64,000 nt of DNA. It comes from Cliona cf. orientalis. Lineage: Eukaryota > Porifera > Demospongiae > Clionaida > Clionaidae. The notes under the pieces were generated by a model. That model had not been told where the DNA came from, ran no database searches, and saw nothing but the letters and a program-made list of their open reading frames with translations. This document shows, piece by piece, positions 1-11,207 of the stretch. Positions within the stretch are counted from its first letter, which is position 1, and each line of letters starts with the position of its first letter. Both the position numbers and the translations under genes were made by a program. The stretch covers positions 8,664,225 through 8,728,224 of the forward strand of contig OZ005690.1 of the NCBI GenBank assembly GCA_963930775.1, in the 5' to 3' direction.

Positions 1-60
1 GTGTGTGTGTGTGTGTGTGTGCGTGTGTGCGTGGGTGTGTGTGCGTGTGTGTGTGCATGT
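1..60. repeat. GT microsatellite
   Basis: The window opens inside an imperfect (GT)n tract with a few GC interruptions. Its left edge lies outside the window. Confidence 0.9.
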
Positions 61-521
61 CATACTTTAGGAATGAAATCACATGTACGCTTTAGCTATG
101 CTATACCCCCAGCCAACCAGGTGTTTAATGCAGCATGTCTATATGTCCTATGCACTGTGTGGCCACCAATAGGATGAACAGTGACAATAGAGCTAGACCA
201 CTTACCCCAAGGCAAATAAGCAATGAGAGAAGGCTGTAAGATGGAATCTCCACAGAAAAAGATTTATACAAACTTGCACTGTGTCTCAGACACTGACACT
301 GACAAAGGTTTCTGTAGTTGACTCAGAGGCTTGAAATTGAGAGACCACTTATCACTCAGAAGGGTGCTAATAGAATAGAGCAGAGCACTAGCCACTACAC
401 TAGCCTTTTATACTTTTCACACTAACTGAAAACTATTATAATATAGAAACTGAACATACAGTACAAGTGTGAAATACACTATAACTTCAACAATATCTTC
501 TTTGCTTCATGTACTGTACTG

Positions 522-598
<77 letters not shown>

Positions 599-1325
599 CC
601 AACAAACTTCAGATTTGATTAAATCTGACACATTGACAAAATTTAGCTATCGATAGCATTTCACTCCCTCAAGAAAAAAATCCCGTATACAACCCTGGTA
701 CATAAACAAAAGTTCTCAAGTCATGCATGTACCTCTTACAAGTTTCAAACAGTGATATACCGTGTATATTGTATCTTAAACGAGTAGTAGACCAAATGTG
801 CACTTCATTATTCATGAGATACCATTTAAATTTCCCAATACATGTACCACTGGGAAAAAGATGAACCTATTGGTGGGTGGTAATGCTGTATAGTGTAATT
901 ACTTTTATAGCGAACTGCCATAGTAAGGCTGTGGTATTATGGCACTCCTATAATTGCACTGCTGTAATTGCACTTCCCTTGTAAGCTTGTAATTGCCAAT
1001 TACATGTTGTTTACATTGGTTGACATAGAAACAAAGTAGAGTAAATAGCTATTGAAAGTATGACTCCACTATACTATTAGCAATTTACAGCACGGATAAG
1101 TGTGAAACTGTGGGTGATAATACCACTTGTCACTGTCTCTGAAACAATAATTGCACTCAGCTTCGCCTCGTACAATTACAATTTCAGAGTCAGTCACTCA
1201 TGGTATTATCACCCAAATTGCACACTTAGCCATGCTATTAATTATACTAATCCACACAGATGACTCATGCTGTGACAATGTATCTACATGTACCGTCAAG
1301 TGTTGTACATAAAGTAGTCACTTAC
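61..1325. other. Noncoding AT-rich stretch
   Basis: I see no convincing exon here apart from the GA microsatellite. It lies downstream (minus-strand sense) of the LRR exon at 1326-1409, so it could hold 3' exons or UTR of an NLR-type gene, but no repeat-matching exon with proper splice sites was found. Confidence 0.4.
524..596. repeat. GA microsatellite
   Basis: An essentially pure (GA)n run of about 73 bp ending at GACCCC. It is a polypurine tract on the + strand and is likely to be length-polymorphic. Confidence 0.95.
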
Positions 1326-1409
1326 TTGAGATTCTTTAGTTCCTTACACCCAGCAAAGCCTTTAGCTATATGAGCCACTGTGGAGTCCTTCAAGTCAGTA
1401 AGCGAGAGA
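1326..1409 (-). CDS. Orphan leucine-rich-repeat exon (NLR type)
   Basis: Read on the minus strand, an AG acceptor (TTACAG) and a GTAAGT donor bound exactly 84 nt, one 28-residue ribonuclease-inhibitor-type LRR. It reads LSLTDLKDSTVAHIAKGFAG then CKELKNLK. The exon takes one base to complete its first codon and leaves two bases at its end, the same phase class as every LRR exon of the NACHT gene at 5386-9238. It may be a further exon of that gene, with the P2X7-C-like gene nested in the intervening intron, or a remnant of a neighbouring NLR. The exon is clear; which gene it belongs to is not. Confidence 0.7.
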
Positions 1410-1616
1410 CTGTAATACATACACACAAAATTAACAAATCATGTGTATAATAGACAATTGCAAACTACAATGGAATCCGTCAGAATCAAAACAACATGCA
1501 CTGAAACTGAATATTGCTTATCCATTATAAAATTGGTGCTACATACTAACTTAGATATTCATACAAGCCAAATCCACTCACAGTTCTGGATGTAGTCATT
1601 ACCTTCAAGCTGAAAA

Positions 1617-1682
1617 GTACAGCACTAGTACAGCACTAGTACATGTACATGCACTAGTACAAAGTACAGCACATGTACATGC
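1617..1682. repeat. Short degenerate tandem repeat
   Basis: Units built from TACAGCACTAG and ACATGTACATG recur several times in about 65 bp. This is simple sequence with no coding signal. Confidence 0.6.
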
Positions 1683-1984
1683 TGAAATTGTTATTTTATT
1701 ACTGTCTCAGGCAAATATTACAGTGACAACAGTCATTGAAAATTTAATTTAAACAGTGGAGCTTGCCATAGCATGAGATAATTTGCACTAATGAGTACCA
1801 TTTGGGATGTGGCTGTAACAGGTGCCATGGCCATGAGTCAGGAGATTCTTAGTACAGAATATGGCAATGCAGTAAGGACCAAAGTGAGTGGCCACTTTAG
1901 ACAGTGTGGCCACTCGAGCTCATCAGTTGTTAAGAGGAGTTTCCACTGTATATACATGTATGACGCTTAAACGAGGAGGCGGGG

Positions 1985-1992
1985 TATAAAAG
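1985..1992 (+). promoter_or_regulatory. Candidate TATA box
   Basis: TATAAAAG sits in a GC-rich setting, preceded by GCTTAAACGAGG. That motif recurs in inverted orientation near 4055, upstream of the minus-strand P2X7-C-like gene. It could drive the short reading frames that start at 2049 or 2221. No transcript is proven. Confidence 0.4.
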
Positions 1993-2220
1993 GGCCCGCC
2001 CTGGACGGAAGCAATGTTTATTTTACCACATCCGTCACATGAGCCAATATGGCTGTATTACAAAAATTCGCGAGTTCACTGCCATGCATGGCGCCAGCTA
2101 TTTTACACATGACAGACACAGTACAGTACAGTACAGCGAACCAGCGTTGGCGCCATAGCGCGAATAATAAAGAAAGCGCGAGACACCACCTTTTCGAAGA
2201 CACCTGTAAGGAAAAAAAAA

Positions 2221-2330
2221 TGGCTACTTTGAATGAACAGAGAAAGAAGCGCGCGAGACTCGGATTTCGCTACACGATGGAGCTGAACTTCGCCAGTGAG
2301 GATAGCAAGAATATTTACCTACCTCCTTAA
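2221..2330 (+). CDS. Short hypothetical reading frame
   Basis: A 36-codon frame begins MATLNEQRKKRARLGFRY and ends at TAA. It lies about 230 bp downstream of the TATA-like box; an in-frame upstream Met at 2049 would extend it to 93 codons. The phrase MELNFASEDS resembles the ELNF-VDNDS phrase of the exon-like frame at 4608-4691, so both may be remnants of related first exons. No splice donor is visible before the stop, so it is probably a fragment rather than a working gene. Confidence 0.25.
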
Positions 2331-2863
2331 GAAGTCCAGACACCCTACCAAAATTACCTCTGTATCAAACCTAATTGTCCAAAATTGAATGAGTTGCATG
2401 TGCATTCTGTGTACCAAGCATTCTATCTCCTCACCAGCCTTTGATTGATTGCCTATGTACAGTGCTACAGAGCAAGAGAGCAAAACTTTTCAATTTGTAC
2501 TTTATTATGTCTAAGTCAAACCATATAGTAATTGGGTACTAATTGACAACAGATTCTTAAATGGATAGTCCATCTGTAAGTGAATTCTAACCTGAAGTGA
2601 TATTGAGGGTGGAGAGATGGTAATGAATACCACGGTGTGTTTTATTTTCTGCATAACCTTACAGAGAGATTGAAGAGAACGACTATGATGTGGATGTGGG
2701 TGATGAGGAGGATGATTTGTTATATAGCTGATGGAGAAGGTATACCAGATGATGATACTATGGAGGTGCAACCACAAGAGTATATGAACTAGCTACATGT
2801 AAGCATATGAAACTGTTTGCCTAGCAATGTGTGTGTGCATTAATAGTATGATACATCTAACGA
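2331..2863. other. Noncoding spacer
   Basis: Nothing recognisable was seen. It is 3' flank of the P2X7-C-like gene on the minus strand. Confidence 0.4.
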
Positions 2864-3781
2864 TTAGAACTTGATAGTGAACCGTGACGATGACTTGAAG
2901 TTGGTGTAAGGCACCCCAGGTGGATTAGGGAATCTGCGACGCACCTCCTGAAAGGACCATACTCGATATTATTGTAAGCTCCTATGGTTATAAAAGTAAA
3001 TAGGCTTACCCTTACTACACAAGCAGGCAGCACATCCCTAGTGTCCATTACACTCGTCTTTGTACGCTTGTATTGTAGGTATGTAGGATGGTTCCACACA
3101 CCCAGCTGACGTAAAAATGTCCAAAACCTCCCGTACAGTGTGAAACGCTTGGAATTATTCCCAAGACTTGGTGCTGAAGAGCCCCTCACCCAACTGGGTG
3201 GTCTCTCTATCACACAGGGAGACAAATGACAGTGTGGGCAGGCATTCGGACCATCGAGCACAGGAGGATCGTACCCACTTGGATCTATAAAGATAAGTTA
3301 CCACTATGCTAATATATTGGTGGGAATGACGAACACTACAAAGGTATTGGCAGACATAAATTTGGCAGTTCAGTATTGGAACACCATACATGTACAATGT
3401 CATAATATTGGCGGTTACAAAGATGGACTGCCAAACTGCCAAATTTAATCCCCACTGATTTTTCTGACTGTATACAGTATTAAATTTATGTTTAGTGACT
3501 GCAGGATAACCTTTCTTTGCTGGGGGAGCAGTGGCTTGGCCAGTAGCAGAGGAGCTGGAGGAATTCTCGGTTGGACAGTTGTCACAGATACACTTTGTGG
3601 ATACTAGCTCTATCCCTGGATGAGAGCCTATCAGTAGCCTGAGCTCCTCCAGAAAGTCACTTGGAGCCTGTTCCTTATAATGTACCTCAAGCTAATGGAA
3701 TTTTAGTTATTATTTATGATGTTTTGTTGAGGTTTTGTTGATATTCAGCTAGCTCACCTTGAGTTTTGCCTGTGAAGCCAT
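2864..3781 (-). CDS. Stand-alone P2X7 C-terminal-domain-like protein
   Basis: Four minus-strand exons join in phase: 3781-3758, 3691-3511, 3284-3010 and 2947-2864, coding 187 aa. The product starts MASQAKLK and ends in RFTIKF. It has cysteine groups CICDNC and CPHCHLSPC. The conserved tail TRDVLPACVVREVRRRFPNP is the hallmark of the intracellular ballast domain of P2X7 receptors (P2RX7_C), which binds zinc through clustered cysteines in the vertebrate receptor. No channel segment or signal peptide is present, so this is a soluble domain-only protein. Such free-standing copies are known in cnidarians, sponges and fish, often as large families, with role unresolved. All three introns have GT-AG ends and the third exon boundary (GTAAGG/GTAAGC) was chosen to keep the frame. 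It lies in the same orientation as the flanking LRR exons and may be nested in an NLR intron. Confidence 0.8.
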
Positions 3782-4326
3782 TATTTACTTTGTTTTTTGT
3801 TATGAAACTGTCAGACAGCAGCTGTTCAAATCTCTTTTGTTTGGCGCGCTTGTATGGTACCGTGCATGCTATGTAAAGTGCATTGTAAGGGTTTCACAGT
3901 GGTAAGAGACTGGCTATACAGCCATGGCAAACTCGCCGAATTTGAATCTTGGCGGTGAGGTCAAAGGTCGTGCCCTGGGCACGCGCCTTAAATACCCGCA
4001 GTCCGCAAACGATCGCGCGTTGGAAACTTTCGCGTATTGCAATATTTAACCCCAACTTCCTCGTTTAAGCACAAACTGTTGGCACTGTCACTAAAAACCT
4101 AGGGGGCATCAATGTTCTCCCCAGCATACTTAAGGGATATTGGCCCCCATATCCCTTCGGTATTGATTTTTCTTTGAAGTGGGATGGGGGTGGAGCCAAA
4201 ACCGTTAATGTGGACACTAGCCCCACCCAAAATATGTTGTCCCAATATGCCTTCAATTTTAGGCTAGGGAGAACACTGGGCATACTTATGCGTTTGACAG
4301 TATCAACTAAGTAATAATCTGTTGAT
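3782..4326. other. 5' flank of the P2X7-C-like gene
   Basis: No exon was seen. It contains GCTTAAACGAGG (minus strand, near 4055), matching the sequence just upstream of the TATA-like box at 1985, so a shared promoter module or dispersed repeat is possible. Confidence 0.35.
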
Positions 4327-4330
4327 ATAT

Positions 4331-4995
4331 GTGACCGGATTTAGGAAAACCCTCTGTATGGGATTTTTTCAGAAATTTGAGTTTGATGCATGATTGATAA
4401 GCTCTAGCATAGAGCTAACCCGCGTTCAAGTCTTAGGCCGATCGCGCGCTTCGTTGTGGAGATACAGCGCTTTGTTTGTGATCGCGCTACACCCCCAATA
4501 ATCGAGAAATTATGGTCTAAAGGCGTTACTATGCACGCGTATGGCATTTCCGCATACTACGCGTGACCCGGAAATCAATTAAATGGACCTGGGCGGAGCC
4601 ATTCGAAATGAACGTAAAGATCGAGCAAGAGTTGAATTTCGTTGTTGATAATGACAGCCGATTGTTCTTAGATGCCCAAGAAGCTAAAAAGGTGAGCGAA
4701 TGTACAGTAGATCAATGAATCTAGCTGTATCTAGGTAGAGAATTCTAATTACTGCCCATAGCAACGGGCTCCGTGTACGGTGGCTGTGCCGACTAGGTGG
4801 GTCAAAATGAAGGCTTATTTCGCCTTCGTATAGCACGACTAGCCTCTGTAGAAGACGGCAACAGTTAGAAGAAGGGTTGTTTGACATGTATAACAAAATC
4901 TGGACTTTGACAAATTTGGATCTGAGCTACTAAAAACACGCATTGCGCGAATCGCGCGCGGATCCCATACGGAGGGTTTTCCCAAATCCGGTCAC
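4331..4995. mobile_element. TIR element (MITE-like), GTGACCGGATTT family
   Basis: Near-perfect terminal inverted repeats of about 33 bp start GTGACCGGATTT and differ at only two positions. The element is 665 bp and is flanked on both sides by ATAT, a possible 4-bp target duplication (a weak test in AT-rich DNA). There is no transposase, so it is non-autonomous. It carries an exon-like reading frame (4608-4691) and abuts a second TIR element. Confidence 0.85.
4608..4691 (+). CDS. Exon-like frame inside a TIR element
   Basis: ATG opens a 28-codon frame reading MNVKIEQELNFVVDNDSRLF then LDAQEAKK. It ends at a consensus donor (AAG/GTGAGC) in phase 0, like the 8-codon first exon of the P2X7-C-like gene. 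No downstream partner exon is visible within the element, so it looks like a captured first exon or gene remnant. Confidence 0.35.
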
Positions 4996-4999
4996 ATAT

Positions 5000-5366
5000 T
5001 ATCAGGAGCATATGAGCCGCCCAAAGGGCGGCAAAAGAGCATCCGACTACTGTAGGGTTGGCGAAGTACTTAAGACTACATTTCCTTATTTGGAACGTGC
5101 AGCTGCATGGTGCAGTTCATAACAGATTACTTTTGTATAAGCCACACTGTACTAGCCAATTGACTTAGTCTGTAGTGTGGTTGTAGACTGTGTACTACGG
5201 GCGGTGCTATCACTATGGAGATCGGTCAGAGCTTAACCAATGGAAATACCCTGCAGCTGGCCACTCCATATAAGGTAAAGCATTGCTAATGAACTTTGCC
5301 TAACACATCTGACACGCAGTCGGACGCTCCTTCGCCGCCCTTCGGGCGGCTCATATGCTCCTGATA
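5000..5366. mobile_element. TIR element (MITE-like), TATCAGGAGCATATGAGCC family
   Basis: Inverted termini of about 45 bp begin TATCAGGAGCATATGAGCC and contain a nested small hairpin (GCCGCCC..GGGCGGC). The element is about 367 bp. Its left end touches the right flank of the 4331-4995 element. The flanks allow a 3-bp ATT duplication if the ends are trimmed by one base. Confidence 0.85.
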
Positions 5367-5385
5367 TTATATATATACAACCTAC

Positions 5386-8300
5386 TCAAGGTGTTGCAGT
5401 CTTGAACAGTTTCGTAAGGTGTCTCCTAACATTTGCCATGTGGAGTTATCCAAGCAACATCCATCATCCTCACCACAGATCCTACACATCAATGAGAAAC
5501 ATTGTAGCAATTAGGCATGTGTAAATGTATAAACCTTGCTCACAATATAAGAATGTACGCATGTCAACACAATCCAACTCACGTGAGGCTCTCAAGTTTA
5601 GAGCAACAATACTTCAAGCACTTAAAGATACTATCCTTTATGTTGCATTGTATAAATCTGTATAATGAAATTTGTGGTTTGGAGAATAACTAGCTGATGC
5701 TGAAATAGGAAGGGACATGTGTGCTTGCATACATAACAGATTCTTTAATGCAACTGTCACGTACATGAACCTTTCCGTCTTTTGTCAGTAAAACAAATTC
5801 TGGTTGCTACAAAGTCTTTATAACAATATAATAACAAAGATTTCACGAGACACAAATTTCGCCAATGGATCCCACAGTTTATCCATGCATGTGAGTGCAT
5901 GCAAGAACTTAGCATTAGGAGAAAAACTTCATGAATAAACCAATGACCCTAGGTAAAAATTGGCAAGAATTTTCTCTTGGTAAAAAATATCAATCTTTCA
6001 ACGTTCACGGCAATTGCTTTGTGTGCAAATTATATGCTAAGTATTAACTACTCAGCTTCATGTATGCATGGTCTCTTATCTTCATACAGACTGCATGTTT
6101 TAACAGAGAAAAGTGGTCGTCTTAGAGAAATCTGTGTGACCACATTGGGACTGTTGTATTATAGAAGACACAAACAACTCACGTGAGACTCATAAGCTTA
6201 GAGCAATCTTTCAAGCATTCAGTGGTATCATCATCAAAGTCGCAAAATTTAAAACTGCAAGTATAGTATAGATTTGTGATTCAGAATTTGAACTATATTT
6301 GACAGTGTATATAATTAAGGAGGGGGCCAGGTATACAGATAAGGCTATTACTACATGTACAGTCATGTGTACTATGCACACGATATGTAGTGTTTTATCC
6401 ACCACCCTTATAAGCAGCATATCGAGCAATAACCACTTGGCTGGTCTCGTACAATGCTTTACTGCATTTATACAAAGTGTTGGCAATAGAATAGATTGGA
6501 GGGTACATAAGATATTAACAACTCAGTCGTGCAAGAACATTAATTAATTATGGATTATAAGAAGACATAAAACTCACATGAGACTCTCAAGATTTGAGTA
6601 ACTTAGTTTCAAGCACTTAAACATATCATACCCAGTCCGCTCGTCGATGCTTGCAAAACTGTAGGTTTGTATTTGTGATTCAAAAAAGAAAGGGCACATT
6701 GAAGATGAGGCTATTATAGTACACTAAACAACTACACATTGATTTTGTACACTCAATTATTAGACAATTTTTGAAAGGAACGTACGTGATTTTCTTAAGC
6801 TTTGAACATTGCTTTAACCACTCAGTGAAAAGACTTGTATAAGAACCATCATCCGAGGAATCATGAGGACTGTGTAGGACAATGAAGGTACGCACAAACG
6901 TATAATTTATGTTGAGTCACAATTATTAATTGAATATTGAGTCTTTATAAAAATTACTCGCGTGCCTCTGGATAAGGAAAATAAGTGAGCAAACACATTT
7001 TTTGTCACACTTAAAAAATGCATACATCACTGGTACATGGAACAAACTGGACAAACACAAACCATTAACAGTATAAAGGAAGCTTAAAGGTGGTGAATGT
7101 ACGAGGAGCACAAACAGGATGGTCAAATTAGGCCACTAGTGACAGAGGAAGGCATTTTTACAAATGAAGACTAGATGTGCCTTGAGCTTAATGAAAATTT
7201 TCATGCACACACATGTCAAACCTTCCCTACAGCGTAACAATTAAATCTCCTCCACACATTTCTGGACCACTATATACTATACTGAATTTGTCACTAACTT
7301 TTAAGACATATACAATACTATGTATTTCATATAAACTTACATAGGGTTTATGTCATTAGAAACATCTGTGGAACAGTCAATAAGTCTGCATGTAATTAAT
7401 ATCAATAAACATGGTAACTGAGGTGATAAAGACAAAGTACTTTGACATTCATGTCAATAGTATTATATTCACCCTATCTCTGTAAGACCAGGGAAACCTA
7501 CATTCATGACAGCACGCATCAGCGGAAGTAAATTCACTTCCCTGTAATATACGGGATTGAATTCATGAATAAATAATCATGATTAGTCTAGCAACGTACT
7601 CAAGTTCGAGTGAAATTTGACGATCACCAAATGCCAGCAGGAGAGCCTCATATTCTCGTACATCAAACATACAAGAAGAAATCTTAATCTTAACATTATC
7701 ATATCTAGAATTTTCTAGAAAGTAAGTCAGTGAAGCTGAATCAGAAGGAACAAGATTAGAAAGTGAAAATGATCCATTATGAAAATTAAAGACATGAGTA
7801 CATGACAAAGGACACTGAAACTCATATACACAATGAATATGAAAAAGGTGATTGGATGATGTTGCCTTAAGAATTAAATCAAAAATTGCTTTTGTGGCAG
7901 GGTTCGAATAGTCCATCATTCCACATAAGAAGCGCAAAGTAACTGAGAGTTGATCACCACTATTACGATTAATGACGTCAATAATTTTTTCACGATCTTC
8001 GAGTATACATAGGTACATGTATCTAGCGGCCAAGAATTCTTGCATTGTCAGGTGAAAAAAAGAGTATGTTTCCCTTCTTCCGGTAAGAACAAAGACTCGA
8101 TCTGTAACCAGCATTTCAAGGCCACATTGCATACCTGGCTGAGATGAAATTTGTATTTCATAGATATCCTTTACTTCCTTGGCAGTGAAAACCTGCTTTG
8201 ATTCCAAAGTTGCACGGAATGCTAGATAGCAGACTTTGTTAAGCTGCAGTTTGTCTTCTGCTTTGAGATCATCGAAGGACTCAAGTGAAGTTGGATGCTC

Positions 8301-9238
8301 AACCGTTTTGTGACTACAACGAAACATCCAAGCAAGTGCAAAAAGGCGATAAAATTCGGTCTCAGTTTTTGGTAAATTTGATTCCTCTTGTGCCAAAAAT
8401 ACTAACATGGCACAATGAAGAGGAAGATAACATACATTTAGTAGATTCGGATGACTTTCTAGATGATGTATAAGTGAACTTGCTTTCTCGTTATTTCCAA
8501 AAAATGTTTTGATATATTGAAAAACCTGTTCCTTAAAAAAGCCAACCACTTCAATATACTTTGTAGCAGATTTTCGAAAACTGATAGTAGCAGCAGGACG
8601 AGAAGACACAACCACAACGGATTTAGTAAATATTTCTTTCATTACTATTTTCTTGACAATGTTGTGTTCCGACATGCTATAATAATACTCATCGTAACCG
8701 TCTAGGAGGAACACAACATTTTCACCACAATATCTTTCAATATACGAACGAATGCACTGCATTTCCGCTAAAGAGAGACGGTTGCAAGAAGCCTCAAGAA
8801 GTTGGCTCAAATAGATGTCACCGGTTTGGCTTAGCTGGCGTAGATGAACTAGAATTACTACCACAGCTCCCGTCAGTATTTTCTTCTTCCCCCACTCGCA
8901 TGAGATATTAAGCATCAGAGTTGTTTTTCCACTCCCCGGCCTCCCTTCTAGCAGGAAGAGTGATCCATGATTTACACCCTTGAATAAGTCATCAAAAGAT
9001 ATATTTGTCTTCTTTCCATACACTTCATCGATATCTTTTCTCACTGTTTCAAGTCTAATGTGCTGCGCCCTTTCATCTTGCTGAACTAAAGCTAACTGAA
9101 CAAAGTTCATTAGTTTGAGAGGAGGCCAAGTTTTTGATGCTGACAGCAAATTTAAATAAAATTGAGATAGTTTCTCAGCACAATCATCAATGGTTGGAGT
9201 TTCAAGTCTTATCCATTTTGATGGAGGTGATGATAAAT
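5386..9238 (-). CDS. NACHT-LRR (NLR) receptor, partial
   Basis: The large exon 9238-7600 encodes a NACHT NTPase: Walker A GRPGSGKTT (about 8940-8910), Walker B VVFLLDGYDEYY (about 8720-8680), and a helical segment with the sponge/vertebrate NLR phrase SFFHLTMQEFLAARYM (about 8070-8020). Seven exons follow: 7541-7473, 7385-7341, 6869-6786, 6658-6578, 6254-6183, 5657-5583 and 5481-5386. Every junction splits a codon after its second base, and most exons carry one ribonuclease-inhibitor-type LRR (for example ECLKDCSKLMSL and LRNCSRLQHLE). NLRs are cytosolic pattern sensors that oligomerise on ATP binding. The NACHT exon starts in mid-codon, so an N-terminal (CARD or Death) exon should lie above 9238, but none is visible before the next + strand unit. 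The 3' end is unresolved; the LRR exon at 1326-1409 fits by phase. The repeats are short and divergent (45-96 nt), so drift or fast evolution is likely. Confidence 0.85.
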
Positions 9239-9903
9239 CTACACAATTCGAAATTCAAAACAAAATCAATATTGTCCATTGCTTTTCATGATCTAACAAT
9301 TATATGAAGGGACTGATATGGGATTGTTAACTTTCAGGAAGGGGAAATACAGTAGCGGTCAAAAATGTTCCTGTTCCGTTGTGGTTGTACGTACGCAAGT
9401 AAAACGCGGCATTTCTTACCATGGAACTTGTATACAATGTAGTTACAAACGTACAAATGTTGAGTAAGCATTTTATGCATGCCTGTACGTACGCCGCGCC
9501 AGCGTTTCTATTTGTTTTGAACTTTATTAAAATATTTACGTCGACCATTGAAGGCAGTTGATTTGCAATTGATCATGGAGCAAGGAAACGATAAAAGGAG
9601 CCAAGGAACGCTTCGGGAACACACAGAAGATTCATTGATATCGCTGGCTTTCAACTCTCTCTCTTGTGAACAGCTACTCTACTGGAAACATTGAGTGCCG
9701 TGTTCGTTGTTGTATAACGATCGATAAAGTGTTTCGAGTCTCTTTGTAAATCCAGCTCAGTTTAGTCATGAGCCTACGAACAGCTCTGAAGGATTCCATG
9801 AATACAGTAAACCATAGGTGTAGCTATTTTAAATTATATACAAACCAGTTTCTATTTCAAGATACATATTGAATTTATAATATAGTACATGTATCCTATA
9901 CAG
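9239..9903. other. Spacer between NLR and + strand unit
   Basis: No N-terminal NLR exon could be found. A 39-codon + frame begins at 9574 (MEQGNDKRSQGTLREH) and a possible short first exon begins at 9768 (MSLRTALKDSMN, donor GTGTAG). The latter is in the wrong phase for the exon at 9904, so neither is assigned. Confidence 0.35.
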
Positions 9904-10880
9904 GCAAGGCGTTCCTGATTTATTGGAAAGAAGAGGACAGTATCAGTCTTGCTCGGTTAGATGATAATATGGTGGACCAGGATGGTGAACCGAAGGTTGG
10001 AGATTCAGTTAAAGTGCGATTCCAGCGCCTTGTGTGTCAAGGACAAGTTACAGAAGTTGGAACTGCACAAGTGATACAACAGAGAGTGAATGACTTTCTT
10101 GACGGAATCTACACCCCTTTCTCCCGAAAAAGGCCAGCTTCACCTCTACCACCATCTGTATTATAGTCCAGGTCAGATTGTTTACATTTTTAAACATTCA
10201 TGCATATGCACTATAGAACCCACTGGCTTCATTATTGCTGTCAGAGGTAACCCACTTACGGCAGCACCATCCTCTCCCCCTCCTTGTGATGGTGATGAAT
10301 CTTGGGATGATGATCTGGCCACTCCCCCTCCACTCCACCCACCAATGCCTCCTCTATCTGAACTGGACCATTCTAAAAATGGCAATAAAGGAAGTGCAAG
10401 CATGAAGGTGAGCTCCCTAGAGGTCAGCAGTGGTAACAGTAGAGGTCATAAAAAGTCATCCTCTACAGATGGACTAAATGAATCTGGTAAGCCACTGAAT
10501 GTGTACAGTAGTACTAATTCTACAAAAGTATACATGCAATGTACATGTACATAGTGCTCACTCTCAACTTACTCTCTGTTAACTTCTTTTAGATCCTCTT
10601 CACCTGAAGATGTTGGTGATGAATCAGGGTATCAGAATAACAAAGTTAGAGCGTGAGATGCAATGTGTTCTAAGCCAGCAGGAGATCGTTATGCAGAAGT
10701 TAACAGAACTTGAGTCATGGTGGAGGTTATCATACGAACAGCTGACCTCAACCCCTCGACACCACTACTCCAAGCAAATTTGTTTGACAACACCTAACCC
10801 TCCTCCAGCACTCAGCATGGAGGTTAACGACAGTTTTTGCGCTCTATTTATAGCGCCAACGGCAGTCTTAAAATTTAAAA
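9904..10880 (+). CDS. Putative nuclear-type coiled-coil gene, incomplete
   Basis: Three coding-like blocks run on the + strand. Block 1 (9904 to about 10140) reads KAFLIYWKEEDSISLARLDD and continues with VGDSVKVRFQRLVCQGQVTEVG, resembling the small N-terminal fold often found upstream of BEN-type DNA-binding domains. Block 2 (about 10230-10492) is a Ser/Pro/acidic linker ending at donor GTAAGC. Block 3 starts at about 10593 after CTTTTAG and carries a coiled coil, RITKLEREMQCVLSQQEIVM followed by QKLTELES. Block 2 to block 3 joins in phase; block 1 to block 2 is not resolved, nor is the first exon. After 10830 the reading runs into a dispersed repeat, so the 3' half, where a DNA-binding domain would be expected, is missing. 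The BEN relationship is an inference from layout only. Confidence 0.4.
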
Positions 10881-11207
10881 TAGATCGACACAGAATTTAC
10901 TGTAAAGTTCAATGGTCAAAGAGCTAGGCTCTAAAAAGCTTCCTAAGCCGAGTTATGGCCAAAAAATAGTACATGGTCACCCGTGCCTCAGTTCACATTT
11001 TTTCGAGAAACTGAGTGTTTTGTATGCACATACACTGAATTGCGGCTGCGTTCCAATTTTGCGTTGCCCAGAGTTCCGTTGCGTACGTTTCATGAATTCG
11101 GAACTCCGTACCTCTATACCACATGATCCTTGGCCACGTGAAGAACATTGAGCTGGTGAGCTGGTGCTTTGTCTCAAAAGCGAGTCTTCTCTGAGATCAC
11201 AGCTGAT

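Noticed and set aside
6926-7126. LRR-like exon on the minus strand
   Set aside because: It contains FFKCDKKC text, but the splice phase does not fit the neighbouring exons, whereas 7341 to 6869 joins perfectly without it.
9574-9693. Start of the coiled-coil gene
   Set aside because: A 39-codon frame from ATG 9574 ends in a stop with no donor in a useful phase for the exon at 9904.
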